A stretch of 64,000 nucleotides of DNA from Cannabis sativa (Eukaryota; Streptophyta; Magnoliopsida; Rosales; Cannabaceae): positions 72,281,595 through 72,345,594 of the forward strand of contig NC_083601.1 in assembly GCF_029168945.1 (NCBI RefSeq), read 5' to 3'. Position numbers and translations under genes: made by a program. Numbering within the stretch: the first letter of the stretch is position 1; every line of letters starts with the position of its first letter. This document shows, one piece after another, positions 1 through 12,947 of this stretch. Under the pieces are notes generated by a model, which worked only from the letters and a program-made list of their open reading frames with translations, ran no database searches and was not told the DNA's origin.

Positions 1-47
1 ATGATAAACCTAAAAGATAAACAACTTTGAAAAAATATAGTAAAAAC

Positions 48-270
48 ACTGTAACAACTTGTAAAAAAATGAAAATTCGAAAATGGTTATCAATACTGAA
101 ATTATGATAAACAACCCAAAAAAAGCTCCCAATAAACAGATAAACAACTAAATATATTAACAACACTATAACAACTTGTAAAAAATGAAAATTCTGAAAT
201 GGTTGTCAATACTGAAATTATGATAAACAACCAAAATAAAACTCACAATAAACAGATAAACAACCAATGG
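48..270. repeat. Two-copy tandem repeat, period about 116 bp
   Basis: Two adjacent copies begin at 48 (cactgtaacaacttg) and 164 (cactataacaacttg). Each ends in AT-rich sequence with the word 'gataaacaac'. They differ at a modest number of positions. The stretch 1–521 lies in what I infer to be an intron of the minus-strand gene described at 522–23137. Nothing else is recognisable in it. Confidence 0.7.
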
Positions 271-822
271 TAAAATTGCAGTAAATCCCTGTAACACAAA
301 ATACGCATTGAATTGTGTAATATAAAAACAACCAAAAAACAACTTAATAAAAACAAGAAAACAACATAAACAACAATACATGACAGAAATACATAAAGAA
401 CAACACAAAACATAAAAAATTGATGATAAACAAATAAATCATTGACACAAAAAAAAAAAAAAAACAAATAGCTGCTGTAAAAATGAACTCAATAAAATGA
501 TACCAATCAATTTAAAATTACCTTGGATTTAAGTTTAGGCTTTTGTCCCTCAGCATGCACTTCATCCTCAAAATCAGAATCTTAGAAAACCTAGAAAAAA
601 AGGGGGAAAACATTAAATCATCAAATGTAATACAAAAAAAGTAGAACAACCAGAAAAAAAACTAAAGAAAAATTGAAAAACAACAAAAAGAAACTTAAAT
701 CGCGTTCAGACTTCAAAATTTTAGCTCTCTTAGGCTTAGGAGCGTCGACCTTAACTGGAATGGCTCTTTTCTTAGTGCCTGATGCCTCTAGAACATCACC
801 CACTAATTTCTTAGCAATTTTT

Positions 823-2728
823 TGTTGGAAATTATTTTACCAGGATCTTAGACCTACTCATAAGTATGTTGATTAACACCCTAAATATGAACTTCTAAAA
901 CGATTATAAATTAAACACATATAAAGTATGAGAAACCTTACATTGGGTGCAGCGGAATAATATGTCTCCTTCCGTTCAGATCTCTAATCCTTGTATCCTT
1001 TCTGTCGCAGAGTATTATCAAGATCTGAACCTGGATCTCTTTCTCTTCTTTCTTTAGTGTTGAATCTCCTTCTTGTTGAATGTCTTTCTTCACGATCTTC
1101 CTCACTATGATTAAGGTATCACTTGCTGTGTGTGGGCACTACTCTATCACTAAGAGGTTCGAAATTATTCAAGGTAGAAGAAGAGGGTGAAGGTGGCGGC
1201 TAGGTTTAGAGAGAGAAGGCTCAGGTTTTTCTCTGAAGGAAACAAGATGTGAAAGTGTTATGTTTCCTTAAGCCTTCACTATCTATTTATAGCATACCAC
1301 ATAGGGTTAGGTTTGAATTATTTGGAATTAAAATAAAGAAAATATCAGATGATAAACCCTATTAAAGTGGCCGGCCATGGCATATTGGATTTGGGCCTCA
1401 CTTTTTGCAATTTTATTGTTTTATCATTTCTGCATCTCATTTTCTCAAAAACGTCAATTTTCAAATTCAACCATTTAAATGTCAATTCTAACTATTTAAT
1501 TACTATAAATAATTATTAAATAATATTGTCATTTATCATATTTACTAATTGAACCGTACAAAGTATCTTAATTAACAAATATGCCCTAAAAACTCTTTCT
1601 TTACAATTTCGCCCCTACTTAGTGAAAAATTCACAAATAGACATAGTCTAATTTGAGAATATAATTGATTAATCAAAACCAATTAAATGAGTCTTACAAG
1701 TAATATTGTCTCAACTAGTGGGGGGACCATGGGTCTATATAACCGAGCTTCCAATAAGCAGATCAAGAATTTATAACCTAAATTTACTGACTTATTAATT
1801 CTTCGTTGAATCCACGCATAGAACTTAGAATTGCACTCTCAGTATATAGAACGCTCTATATGTTCCACCATATAGACACGTCATTAGTTATCCATTGTTA
1901 TAATCCTAATTTGATCAATGATCCTCTATATGAATGATCTACACTGTAAAGGGATTAGATTACCGTAACACCCTACAATGTATTTTATCCTTAAAACACT
2001 TAACCCCGTATAAATGATCTTTCAGTTATGTGAAATGAGTACTCCACCATTTATTTTTGTTTGGTCAAGCTCGAAGGAAATCATCCTTTACTTTCTATTC
2101 GCCAGATAGAAGCTATAAATTCCATATTTATGTTAGCGCTCCCACTCAATTGCACTACCGTGTTCCCAAAATGTACGTATCACCCTGACCCAAAAGTAGG
2201 CTTAACTAACAAATCAAAGAACATGAATAACACTCTTGAGATTGAGCCTAATCATATCAGGATTAAGATCATTTGATCTAGGATCAACTAGGCGATATTG
2301 ACTTGAATAGATATTACGGTAAGTTTAATAAATCTATGTCAAAGTTCAATATCGGTCCCTTCCGATGCATACTCCATGCACCCAACCTAAGCTTTACTTT
2401 AACCAATGCTCTGGAAAGAACATAGCATTATACCAAATGCAAGTAAACTCTGTTGTAGATTATCATATCAGTAAAACCCTGTGTCTGATAAATCTAGGAA
2501 TCTTTATTCACATAGTCATGTTTATTTTCCAATGTGTTGACAACACAATAAACAGGATCAAGTATGTGAAAAGGGTTTCAGATGAATTTATAAATTAAAT
2601 AGACAAGCAATTGATAAGATGAACCATAACATACATAAATAAATGAAAAATACTTTTTTTTCTTTATTGATGTTAAATAAAATGGATTACATTGAAATGG
2701 AGTTTTATTTAGGGCATAAAACCCAACA
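823..2728 (-). repeat. Element A 3' LTR (left end, 1906 bp)
   Basis: TG...CA-bounded repeat matching 21126–23019 along its length, with scattered substitutions and small indels. In element orientation it begins TGTTGGGTTTTATGCCC. The short open frames inside it recur in every LTR of this family and are not genes. Confidence 0.93.
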
Positions 2729-2757
2729 AACTCCCACTTGCACTAATATAAAACTAA

Positions 2758-5700
2758 TCAGTACATATCAATTAATCCTAAATTCTGACGGTGCTTTTGA
2801 AATGTAGTTACTGCCAAGACTTTGGTGAATGGATCTGCTAAGTTGTCTTCTGTGTCCACTTTCTCAACCAGTACATCCCCTCTTGCCACATATTCTCTGA
2901 TGATGTGATACTTCCATTCTATGTGTTTGCTTCTCTTGTGGCTTCGAGGTTCCTTACTATTGGCTATTGCTCCATTATTATCACAAAGTAGGACCAGAGG
3001 CTTTTCCATTCCAGGAACGACACCGATACTGGTGAAGAACTTTCTTAGCCAGACAAGCTCTTTAGCAGCTTCTGCTGCAGCTATATATTCTGCTTCCATC
3101 GTCGAGTCCAATATCGCGGTTTTTTTAGCACTTCTCCAAACCACTGCTCCACCCCCAAGAGTAAACACCATCCCAGATGTAGATTTCCTGTCTTCAAGAC
3201 ATGCCTGGAAATCTGAATCAGTATAGCCTATGGGATTTAAAGCACCACCCTTGTAGACTAACACAAGATTTCTTGTACTCTTTAAGTATTTCAAAATATA
3301 CTTAACTGCATTCCAATGTTCTTGTCCTGGATTTGACTGATACCTACTCACGATTCCAACTGCATAGCAGATGTCAGGTCTAGTGCATAACATTGCATAC
3401 ATTAGACTTCCAACTGCAGAAGCATAAGGAATTTTCACCATGTCCTCCATCTCTTGAGGATTAGTAGGAGACTGTTCCTTAGATAGACGAATACCACATC
3501 TAGAAGGCATGTTCGCCCCATTGGTGTTGTTCATGGAGAATCTCTCTAAAACTTTGTCAATATAGGTTGTTTGAGAGAGAGCAAGAGATCTGTTCTTCCA
3601 GTTTCTGATAATCTGAATACCAAGAACATAGGCTACCTCACCCAAATCTTTCATATCAAATTGAGTGTTAAGCCATTCCTTGATGTTAGTCATTTTCTTG
3701 ATATTGTTTCCAATAATCAAAATGTCGTCAACATAAAGGACCAGGAATACTACTACTTGGTCTTCCTTGAGTTGGTAAACACAAGGTTCATCTTCATTCT
3801 GAAGAAAGCCGTAGGTCTTGATGATTTCATCAAACCTTTTGTTCCATGAGCGAGAAGCTTGCTTAAGTCCATAGATAGACTTATTTAATTTCCAAACTTT
3901 ATTTTCCTGCCCTGGAAGAACATAGCCTTCTGGTTGCTCCATATAGATGGTTTCTTCAAGTACCCCATTAAGGAAGGCAGTCTTGACATCCATTTGCCAG
4001 ATTTCATAATCGAAAGCAGCAGCTATGGAGAGAAGAATTCAGATGGATTTGAGCATGGCAACAGGACTAAAAGTTTCCTCATAGTCCACACCTTCTCTTT
4101 GGGTATAACCCTTGGCTACAAGTCTAGCTTTAAAAGTTCCGACTTCGCCTCTAGCGCCTCTTTTCTTCTTGTAAACCCACTTACATCTGATTGGATGATA
4201 GTCATCAAGTGCGTCTACATATTCCCAGACTTTGTTCTTGTTCATGGAATCCATTTCTGAATCCATGCCGGCTGACCATCGTTTCCGTTGCGGACTAGCC
4301 GTTGCCTATTTATAGGTTAATGGGTCGTCATCAATATCGTCACCAACGACCATATTGATTTCACCATCCAATCCATAACGAGCTGGTTTTGTGAAAACCC
4401 TCCCACTACGACGAGGAGCGGTGATTTTCTGAACAGGAACTTTGGTAGTAGTTTTCTCAGTAGGTTCGACTGAGGGAGTGGGATTATCCTCTTATTGAGT
4501 GGAAGAGGACGGAACATTGGAAGGAGTTATATCTGAAAGCATTTCCTCTAAAACAACTTTACTTTTCGGTTTGTTGTCTTTAATATAGTTTTCTTCAAGA
4601 AAAGTAGCATTTGTAGAAACAAACACTTTGTTATCCTTGTGACTATAAAACAGTCCACCCCTAGTCTCTTTAGAATTTTCGACAAACATGCAAACTTCAG
4701 TTCGTGATTCAAGTTTGCCTTCTTTCTTTCTCAAGACATGAGCAGGGCACCCCCAAATTCTATAGTGGCGTAAACTAGGTGTACGACCATTCCATAGTTC
4801 GACGGGTGTCTTAAAGACTGCTTTAGATGGAACAACATTTAAAATGTCGTTTGCCATCTGCATAGCATATCCCCAGAAGGACGTAGACAGAGTTGAATAA
4901 CTCAGCATAGACCTAACCATTTCCAAAAGAGTGTGATTTCTTCTTTCTGCAACTCCATTTTGCTGTGGAGTGCCTGGGGCAGTGTATTGGGATTCAATTC
5001 AAAGTTCAATTAAATGATATTTGAACTGAATATCCATATATTCTCCACCCCTATCAGTTCGCAAGATCTTTAATGTTTTACCTAATTGGTTTTGAGTTAA
5101 AGCATGAAACTCCTGAAACTTTTTAAACGTTTCAGATTTCTTTTGCCTTAGGTAAAGAAAACTATATCTAGAGTAATCATCAATGAAAGTAACAAAATAC
5201 TCATAACCACCTCGGGCTTTGACATTCAGGGGTCCGCAAACATCTGAATGCACTAACCCTAGGGGTTGTTTGGCACGCTCTCCCTTTGCAGAGAAAGAAC
5301 GTTTGGTCATTTTTCCTTCTAGGCATGACTCGCATACTGGCAGTTCACCTAAGACGATATTTTTCAATGGACCGTCTTTGGTTAGCCTTTTGAGTCTATC
5401 AAAACCTATATGACCTAAACGTAAATGCCATATATAAGTTTGATCATCATTATCAATCTCTTTTCTTTTAAGGTTTCTAGGTTTAGCTACATTGAAAAGT
5501 TCACTACTTAGTGAGATTTGTGTATTTGGTCTTAAAACATAAAGCCCTTGTTCCATGGGAGCAACACATATATGAAATCCATTACGAGAAATTGAACAAT
5601 AAGAACTCGAAAAATTCAATGTATAAGATTGTGTTTGCAAACATGAGACACTAATCAAGTTTCTACTAAAGTTTGGAATAAATAAAACATTTTCTAAAAT

Positions 5701-6413
5701 TAAAAATCTTTGTTGAAACTTGATACGGGCTTTTCCTCTAGCTTTGACCGACACTAACTCGCCATTCCCAACTTTAAGCTTTAACTCTTCTGGAAGCAGA
5801 TTTTCCAAGTTTCAAGCAGCTGCAATGAAGAACATACATGGTTAGTAGACCCTGAATCAACAATCCAAGTGGATTTGTCGTTCTCTAAAACACATGATTC
5901 CAAGACAAAAGTATTACCTTCGTTTGAATTGTTTAGAAGCCGGGGACATCGTTCTTCTTGATGTCCCTTTTCATTACAATTCGAACATAGAAGATTATGT
6001 CTGATAATTGTACTTGAAGAAGGAGCTTTGCTAGAGCCTTCATGCTTAATCCTTTTCCTCTGATTAAGATTTGCAAACCCAGGAGGTCCCATTGCAATCA
6101 AATTCTGTTCATTGGCTTGTAATTCTGCTTCGAGCTTGTCCATGTCGGAGGAGTTAAAATTGTTGATCATGTAAGATACAACAAATCCATTAAACTCCGG
6201 AGGAAGACTATTAAGAATGAATTGTACCCATTGTACTTTTGATAAATCAATTCCTAGTAGATTTGCCTTTTGGAACTTCAGATTCATCATCAACAGGTGC
6301 GAGTTTATGCAACTACCAGGATGCATTTTCACACTATAGAGTTCTTTTGCTAAGATATTAACTAGGAGTGGATCGGGGTGAGGGTTATTCATATTGGCAC
6401 TACAATACATCAA
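2758..6413 (-). pseudogene. Element A gag-pol (Copia), broken by stops and frameshifts
   Basis: Read from 6413 downward. A gag fragment with a CCHC zinc knuckle (CSNCNEKGHQEERC) is followed by the protease DSGSTNHV active-site box near 5850. Then come the GAG-pre-integrase HxxxH region and integrase (HSDVCGP and TDRGGEY acidic residues, 4999–5808). The integrase C-terminal part is at 4492–4926. The RT start is at 4039–4266. RT with YVDD and Copia RNase H lie in an intact 411-codon frame at 2758–3993. Lesions include a TGA in integrase near 4999, a TAA near 4492, a TGA between 4266 and 3993, and frame changes near 5800 and 4300. The gag lacks the N-terminal roughly 100 residues seen in element D's gag. 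The polyprotein's normal role is particle assembly, cDNA synthesis and integration; this copy cannot make it in one piece. Confidence 0.9.
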
Positions 6414-8163
6414 TAAAACAGAAGTAAGGTTTTAGTTCAAATAAATTCATACACATTTCAGAAAATAACAAATAATCACATATGTTATAAAAATACTAAA
6501 TCTAACATAGTTTATTTTCCAAGGTTTTCAACAAACTGATACAGTGTCCCGTTTAGGCGAGAGTCAAAGCATCATCCATTGAATAGAGTTGTCAATTCAT
6601 CTAAAATGATAATCATTCTAGCAACCTTTTATTCGATCAAGATTGGAATTCAGCGTCGTCCCGTTTAGGCGAGAGTCAAGGCAATTCTATCTTATGAGCT
6701 TCCACCATTGTTTCATATTTTGTAAGTCAAATACAGTCGCCACCATTAGAGTGATCCATACCATATAAAACACTTACAAAGCTACTTATCTTTCGAGATT
6801 AAACGGTGCTAACTTGCTAATGAACGTTCCTCCATTAGGGAGGATTACTCACTAAAACAAAAGCTATGTAAAACCAACAATGGAGATCGAATGTCTCTTG
6901 ATTAAAGCTCATTATTTTAAAATATGTATTTTATTTAATCATTTATTTCGTATTATAATAATGAAAAATTACAAATTAAAGTTGGTTTAAATAAAAAATC
7001 AACTTTAATTAAATTTCAATTATTATTTAAATTCGAAAAATAAATTCGAAAATAATGGAAAAAATTTGAAAATATCTTGTTTAAGTTGTTTAGAAGAATC
7101 TAAAAAATCAACTTAAATATCTTTCAAATTATATTTAATTAAATATAAAATTAAGTTGTAACCACTTAATTTGAAAATATATTTTAAGTTAATATTTGAA
7201 AAAATATCAACTTAAAAAAATATCTAAAGAATCTTAATAACCAATTCCTAAAATTCCTCAACTTAATTTTGAAATTTGAAAGTCAAAAGATATTTAGATT
7301 TAAGTTGATTAGTTAGAGATAACTAATTTTCAACTTAAATAGGAATATTTAATGAAAAATTTAAATTAAGCTTCAGAAAGAATATAGTTGGTTATAATTC
7401 TATATTTAATTAAATACAAGAAATATATAATTCATTAAACTATGTTTTTCTTAAATTAATTTCCAAATAAATGAAATTAATTATGTTGCTAATCAATTTT
7501 ATTAGGTTAAACTCATTTAATTAACCTAGTACAGTTATCCAAATAAGGCAAATGGGCCTTCACAATTGGGGTAGTTCATGTGAGGGGGAGCTGGGTTCAG
7601 TATGTCGTACCCACGTCTATGGCCCCCAACTCTCACACAAGGCCCAAAAGAGAGGAATTTAACCTTAAAATGAACAACTGTTATTAATTGAATAGGCCCA
7701 AAAACTAAATGGGTCTAAATAAAATCTATCAAAAACTCTGATATTTTATTTAGCAACAACAACCTATATGCATCTATAACAAAATTAAACATATAGGCTC
7801 ACACAGGCACATTCATTTGGATGGATCCTATCATGTTGCTAGGTCATACACAGATGAAAGAAGATTGCAAAATTTACCTGTTACAAATTATTTACTTGAC
7901 CTATTGACAATTGAACCATGGGTTAAAATCAGATCATTAGATCTGTCAACAAGTTAACCATGACAATTTAGATCAAGCAATAATAGGTTTTATAAAACTT
8001 ACACACAAGCTAAAACACATACTTTTGCAACAAGATGAATTGGGTAGTTGGATGTAGGAATTATTTAATTTTAAATAATAATTTTCGAAAATAATTAAAT
8101 AATAAAATAAAATTCGATTTTATTAAAAAAAAATATAAAAAATTAAAATTAAACCTACAATTT
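6414..8163 (-). other. Element A 5' leader, first part
   Basis: AT-rich non-coding sequence between gag and the site where element B landed. It continues at 18194–18809 and 20710–21125. It contains two copies of the word cccgtttaggcgagagtcaa (about 6548 and 6659) and a GC-richer island at 7555–7640 that is also present in elements B and D. No reading frame of note. Confidence 0.8.
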
Positions 8164-10054
8164 TGTTAGGTTTTATGCCCTAAATAAGACTCCATTTCAA
8201 TGTAATCTATTTTATTCAACATCAATAAAAAAACAGAAGTATTTTTCATTCATTTGTGTATGTTTTGGTTCACTTTATCAATTGCTTGTCTATTTGATTT
8301 ATAAATTCATCTTAAACCCTTTTCACATACTTGATCATGTTTATTGTGCTGTCATCACATTGGAAAGTAAACATGACTATGTGAATAAAGTTTCCTAGAT
8401 TTATTAGACACAGGGTTTTACTGATATGATAATCTACAACAAGAGTTTACTTGTATTTGGAGAAATACTATGTTCTTTCCACAACATTGGTTAAAGTAAA
8501 CCTCAGGTTGGATGCATGGAGTATGTATCGGAAGGGACCGATATTGAACTTTGACTTAGATTTAATTAAACTTACCGTAGAATCTATTCAAGTCAATATC
8601 GCCAAGTTGATCCTAGATCAAATGATCTTAATCCTGTTATGATTAGGCTCAATCTTGAAAGGCTATTCATGTTCTTTGATTTGTTAGTTAAGCCTACTTT
8701 TAGGTCAGGGTGATACGTACATTTTGGGAACACGGTAGTGCAATTGAGTGGGAACGCTAGCATAAACATGGAATCTATAGCTTCTACCTGGCGAATAGTA
8801 AGCAAAGGATGATCTCCTTCGAGCTTGACCAAACGAAAATAAATGGTGGAGATCTCATTTCACATAAGCTGAAATATCGTTTATACGGGGTCAAGTGTTT
8901 CAAGGATAAAATATATAGTAGGGTGTTACGGTAATCTAATCCCTTTACTGTGTAGATCATTCATATAGAGGATCATTGATCAAATTAGGATTATAACAAT
9001 GGATAACTAATGATGTGTCTATATGGTGGAACATATAGAGCATTCTATATACTGAGAGTGCAATTCTAAGTTCTATGCGTGGATTCAACGAAGAATTAAT
9101 AAGTTAGTGAATTTTAGTGCTAAATTCTTGATCTACTTATTAGAAGCTCGGTTATATAGACCCATGGTCCCCCCACTAGTTGAGATAATATTGTTTGTAA
9201 GACTCATGTAATTGGTTTTGATTAATCAATTATAATTCACAAGTTAGACTATGTCTATTTGTGAAATTTTCACTAAGTAAGGGCGAAATTGTAAAGAAAG
9301 AGTTAATAGGGGCATATTTGTTAATTATGATACTTTGTATGGTTCAATTAATAAATATGATAAATGACAATATTATTTAATAATTATTTATAGTTATTAA
9401 ATAGTTAGAATTGGCATTTAAATGATTGAATTAGGAAATTGGCATTTTTGAGAAAATCAGATACAAAAGGTGTTAAAATTGCAAAATTACAAAAAGCAAG
9501 GCCCAATCCACTAAGCCATGGTCGGCCACCTTTGTAGGCTTTTTAAGTTGATATTTTCATTATTTTAATGCAATATAATTCAAATCTAACCCTAGTGGAA
9601 TGCTATAAATAGATAGTGAAGGCTTCAGGAAAATTACACTTTCTGAATCAGAAAAACCTGAGCCTCCTCTCTCTCTTCTCTAGCCGCCACTCTCTCTCTC
9701 TCTTCTTCCTTAGAATTTTGAAATTACCTTAGAGATTAGAGTAGTGCCCACACACATCAAGCAATACCTCAATCATAGTGAGGAAGATCGTGAAGAAAGA
9801 TCATCAGCAAAGGAGATTCAGCATCAAGGATTCAGAGAAAGAAATCCAGGTTCAGATCTTGATAATACTCTGCTACAGAAAGGATTCAAGGGTTAGAGAT
9901 CTGAACGGAAGGAGTCATTTAATTCCGCTGCACCCAATGTAAGGTTTCTTAAACTTTATATGTGTTTAATTTATCGTTTTAGAAAGTTCTTATTTAGGAT
10001 GTTAATAAACATACTTGTGAGTAGATCTAAGATCTTGGTAAAATAATTCCAAAA
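8164..10054 (+). repeat. Element B 5' LTR
   Basis: Starts TGTTAGGTTTTATGCCC and ends just before the PBS. It is nearly identical to 16302–18193. A TATA-like motif (tgctataaatagatag, about 9601–9616) precedes a CT-rich stretch and is the likely core promoter of the element. Confidence 0.93.
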
Positions 10055-10056
10055 AC

Positions 10057-10070
10057 TGGCCTCAGAGCCA
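10057..10070 (+). other. Element B primer-binding site
   Basis: The sequence tggcctcagagcca lies 2 bp after the LTR. It shares TGG and TCAGAGC with the usual initiator-methionine tRNA complement (TGGTATCAGAGC) but differs in the middle. The same variant occurs in elements A and D. Confidence 0.7.
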
Positions 10071-12947
10071 TGGTAATTGATTTACTTACAAGAAATTTGG
10101 ACTTTAAAACGATTGTTTGTATGTTTTTGGATGGTATCATGTTGTATTGAGTGTTATTTGATGATTGATTGATGTTTCTGTTTCTGGAATTATTTTTATT
10201 GGATAGTATGGAAAAAATTAAGCAAGTTAGCCTTTTACAGAACTCAATTTCGATTTTATTTGAATTAGTTATGAATTTTTGAAGATTTGGAAAAATCAGA
10301 GCTGTGCTGAAATTTTCCTGCGATCGCGAAAACTGTCCGTACATCTCACAATTTTTTCGTTTTTCTTCGATTTTTCATGCTTTTTCATAGAATTAACTTC
10401 CGATTTTTTGTGTAGTTCTATATTTATACTATTACTATTCCTAATTCAATTCTAATTATCATTTTGAATTAATTTAATATTTTTTAAATTTAATTCAAGA
10501 TATTAGTGTAATTTGAATTTGAATAGAATTAGTATCTATCTTCTTGCTTAAAAATCTATCTTATTTTAAAATTTGATTATATCTTATCTTATTTTAAATT
10601 TAAAATAAAATAATTATAATCATGTAATTTTTAAATGATATAAGATATTTTGCTAATTTTTTAAATTTTGTTATTTTATTTATTTAAATTACATCTAAAA
10701 TTTGAAAAAGATATTTATTTATCTTTTCTAATTTTTTATTTAATTTTTATTTATAAAATAACATTTAAAATTTAAAATTAGTTAGCAAATTTTTGAAATG
10801 ATATTTAAGTTGGTTGAAACCTAATTTTTCAAAATTGTAGGTTTAATTTTAAATTTAAATATTTAAATAATTTTTCGAAATTTTTTTTATTTTTTTTTAA
10901 TTAATTATTTTCGAAATTAATTATTTAATTTAAAATTAAATAAATCCTACATCCAACTATCCAACTAACCTTGTTGCAGGAGTATGTGTTTTAACTTGTG
11001 TGTAAGTTTTCAAAACCTATTATTACTTGATTGCAAATAGCCATGGTTACTTTTTGCCAGATCTAATGATCTGATGGCTCCCTTGGTCAAGATAATAATT
11101 TGTAACAGGTATATTTACAATCTTCTTTCATCTGTGTATGACCTAGCAACATGATAGGACCCATCCAAAGTGTGCTTGTGTGAGCCTATGTGTTTAATTT
11201 GATTATAGATGCATATAGGTTGTTGTTGCTAAAATAAATTATCATAGTTATTGATAGAATTTATTTAGGCCCATTTAGTTTTTGGGCCTATTCAATTAAT
11301 AACAGTTGTTCTTATTAAGGTTAAATTCCTCTCTTTTGGGCCTTGTGTGAGAGTTGGGAGCCATAGAAGTGGGTACGACATACTGAACCCAGCCCCCCCT
11401 CACATGAACCACCCCAATTGTGAAGGCCCATTTGCCTGATTTGAATGACTGTACTAGGTTAATTACACTAGTTTAACCTATTTAAAAATTGATTAGCAAC
11501 ATAATTAATTTCATTTATTTTGAAATTAATTTAAGAAAAATTATAGTTTAAAGAATTTTTTATTCTAAGCTAAACTATATGTATTTTCTTGTATTTAATT
11601 AAATGTAGAATTATAACCATCTAGATTCTTTCTGAAGCTTAATTTAAATTTTTCATTAAATATTCCTATTTAAGTTGATATTTAGTTATCTACAACTAAC
11701 CAACTTAAATCTGAATATCTTCTGGATTTAAAATTTCAAAATTAAGTTGAGGAATTTTAGGCATTGGTTATTAAGATTCTTTAGATATTTTTTAAGTTAA
11801 TATCTTTTCGAATATTAACTTAAAATGGAATATTCTAGATATTTTTTAGGTTAATATCTTTTGAATATTAACTTAAAATGGAATATCTTCAAATTAAGTG
11901 GTTACAACTTAATTTTTAATTTAATTAAATCTGATTTGAAAGATATTTAAGTTGATTTTTTTTAGATTCTTCTAAAACAACTTAAGTGAGATATTTTCAA
12001 ATTTGTTCCATTTAAATATTCGAATTTATTTTTCGAATTAAATAATAATTGAAAATTAATTAAAGTTGATTTTTTTTTATTTAAACCGACTTTGATTTGT
12101 AATTTTTCATTATTATATTATGGAACTTGTTCGATATTTATTTGAATTCATTTTTCAAATTAAATAATAATTGAAAATTAATTAAAGTTGATTTTTTATT
12201 TAACCAACTTTAATTTGTAATTTTTCATTATTATAATATCGAATATTATGATTATACAAAATACATATATATTTTTTAAAATAATGAGCTTTTAATCAAA
12301 AGATATTCGATCTCCATTGTTGGTCTTACAATAGTTAAACTTTTTCAATATAACCTCGAGACGCTAGACTTCGTCCCCCTATGGATGGTTATTCGTTGAA
12401 CACTTTTAACACCGTAAGATTTCATTTGATAAGTGTTTTGTGAGTTTTCGTCTCTATTTAGACTCTCCCCTACGGTGACTACTTAGAGATAAACTCATAA
12501 AACATGAAACAATAGTGGAAGCTCATAAAATGAGAATAACCTTGACTCTCGCCTACCGGGACAACGTTGGATTCTCATTTTGATCGAATAAAAGGTTGCT
12601 AAAATGTTTAATTTTAGATGAGTTGACAACTCTATTCAACTAATGTTATCTTTGACTCTCGCCTATCGGGACACTGTATTTCATTATGTTGAAAACCTTG
12701 GAAAATAAACTATGTTAGATTTAGTATTTCTATAACATATGTCATTACTTGTTATTTTCTGAACTTGTGTATGAATTTTGAACCAAAACCTTACTTCTGT
12801 TTTATTGATGTGTTGTGGTGTCTATAATCCCCTTCTCATTCCACTCCTAGTTAATATCTTAGCAATTGAACTTGAAGTTATAAACTCCTTGTCAGAGTAA
12901 TACTTCACATATGCTCATGATGGACTTTAAATTCCAGAAGCGGGTAA
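10071..12947 (+). other. Element B leader with gag remnant
   Basis: A long AT-rich leader colinear with the leaders of A and D. It holds the conserved island at about 11330–11440 and two copies of the cgcct/gggac word (12541 and 12651, reverse complement of the motif in A and D). From about 12800 to 12945 it aligns with A's gag start but is full of stops. It then switches to unrelated sequence, so the gag zinc knuckle is absent. Confidence 0.75.

Noticed and set aside
166..467. Minus-strand ORFs rich in F, L, C and V at the left edge
   Set aside because: Translations of AT-rich tandem repeat sequence in an inferred intron.
2061..2276. Open frames of 60–80 codons repeated at each LTR (also near 8593, 16737, 19231, 22352)
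   Set aside because: They recur only because the LTR recurs. They differ in length between copies and have no domain or codon bias supporting a product.
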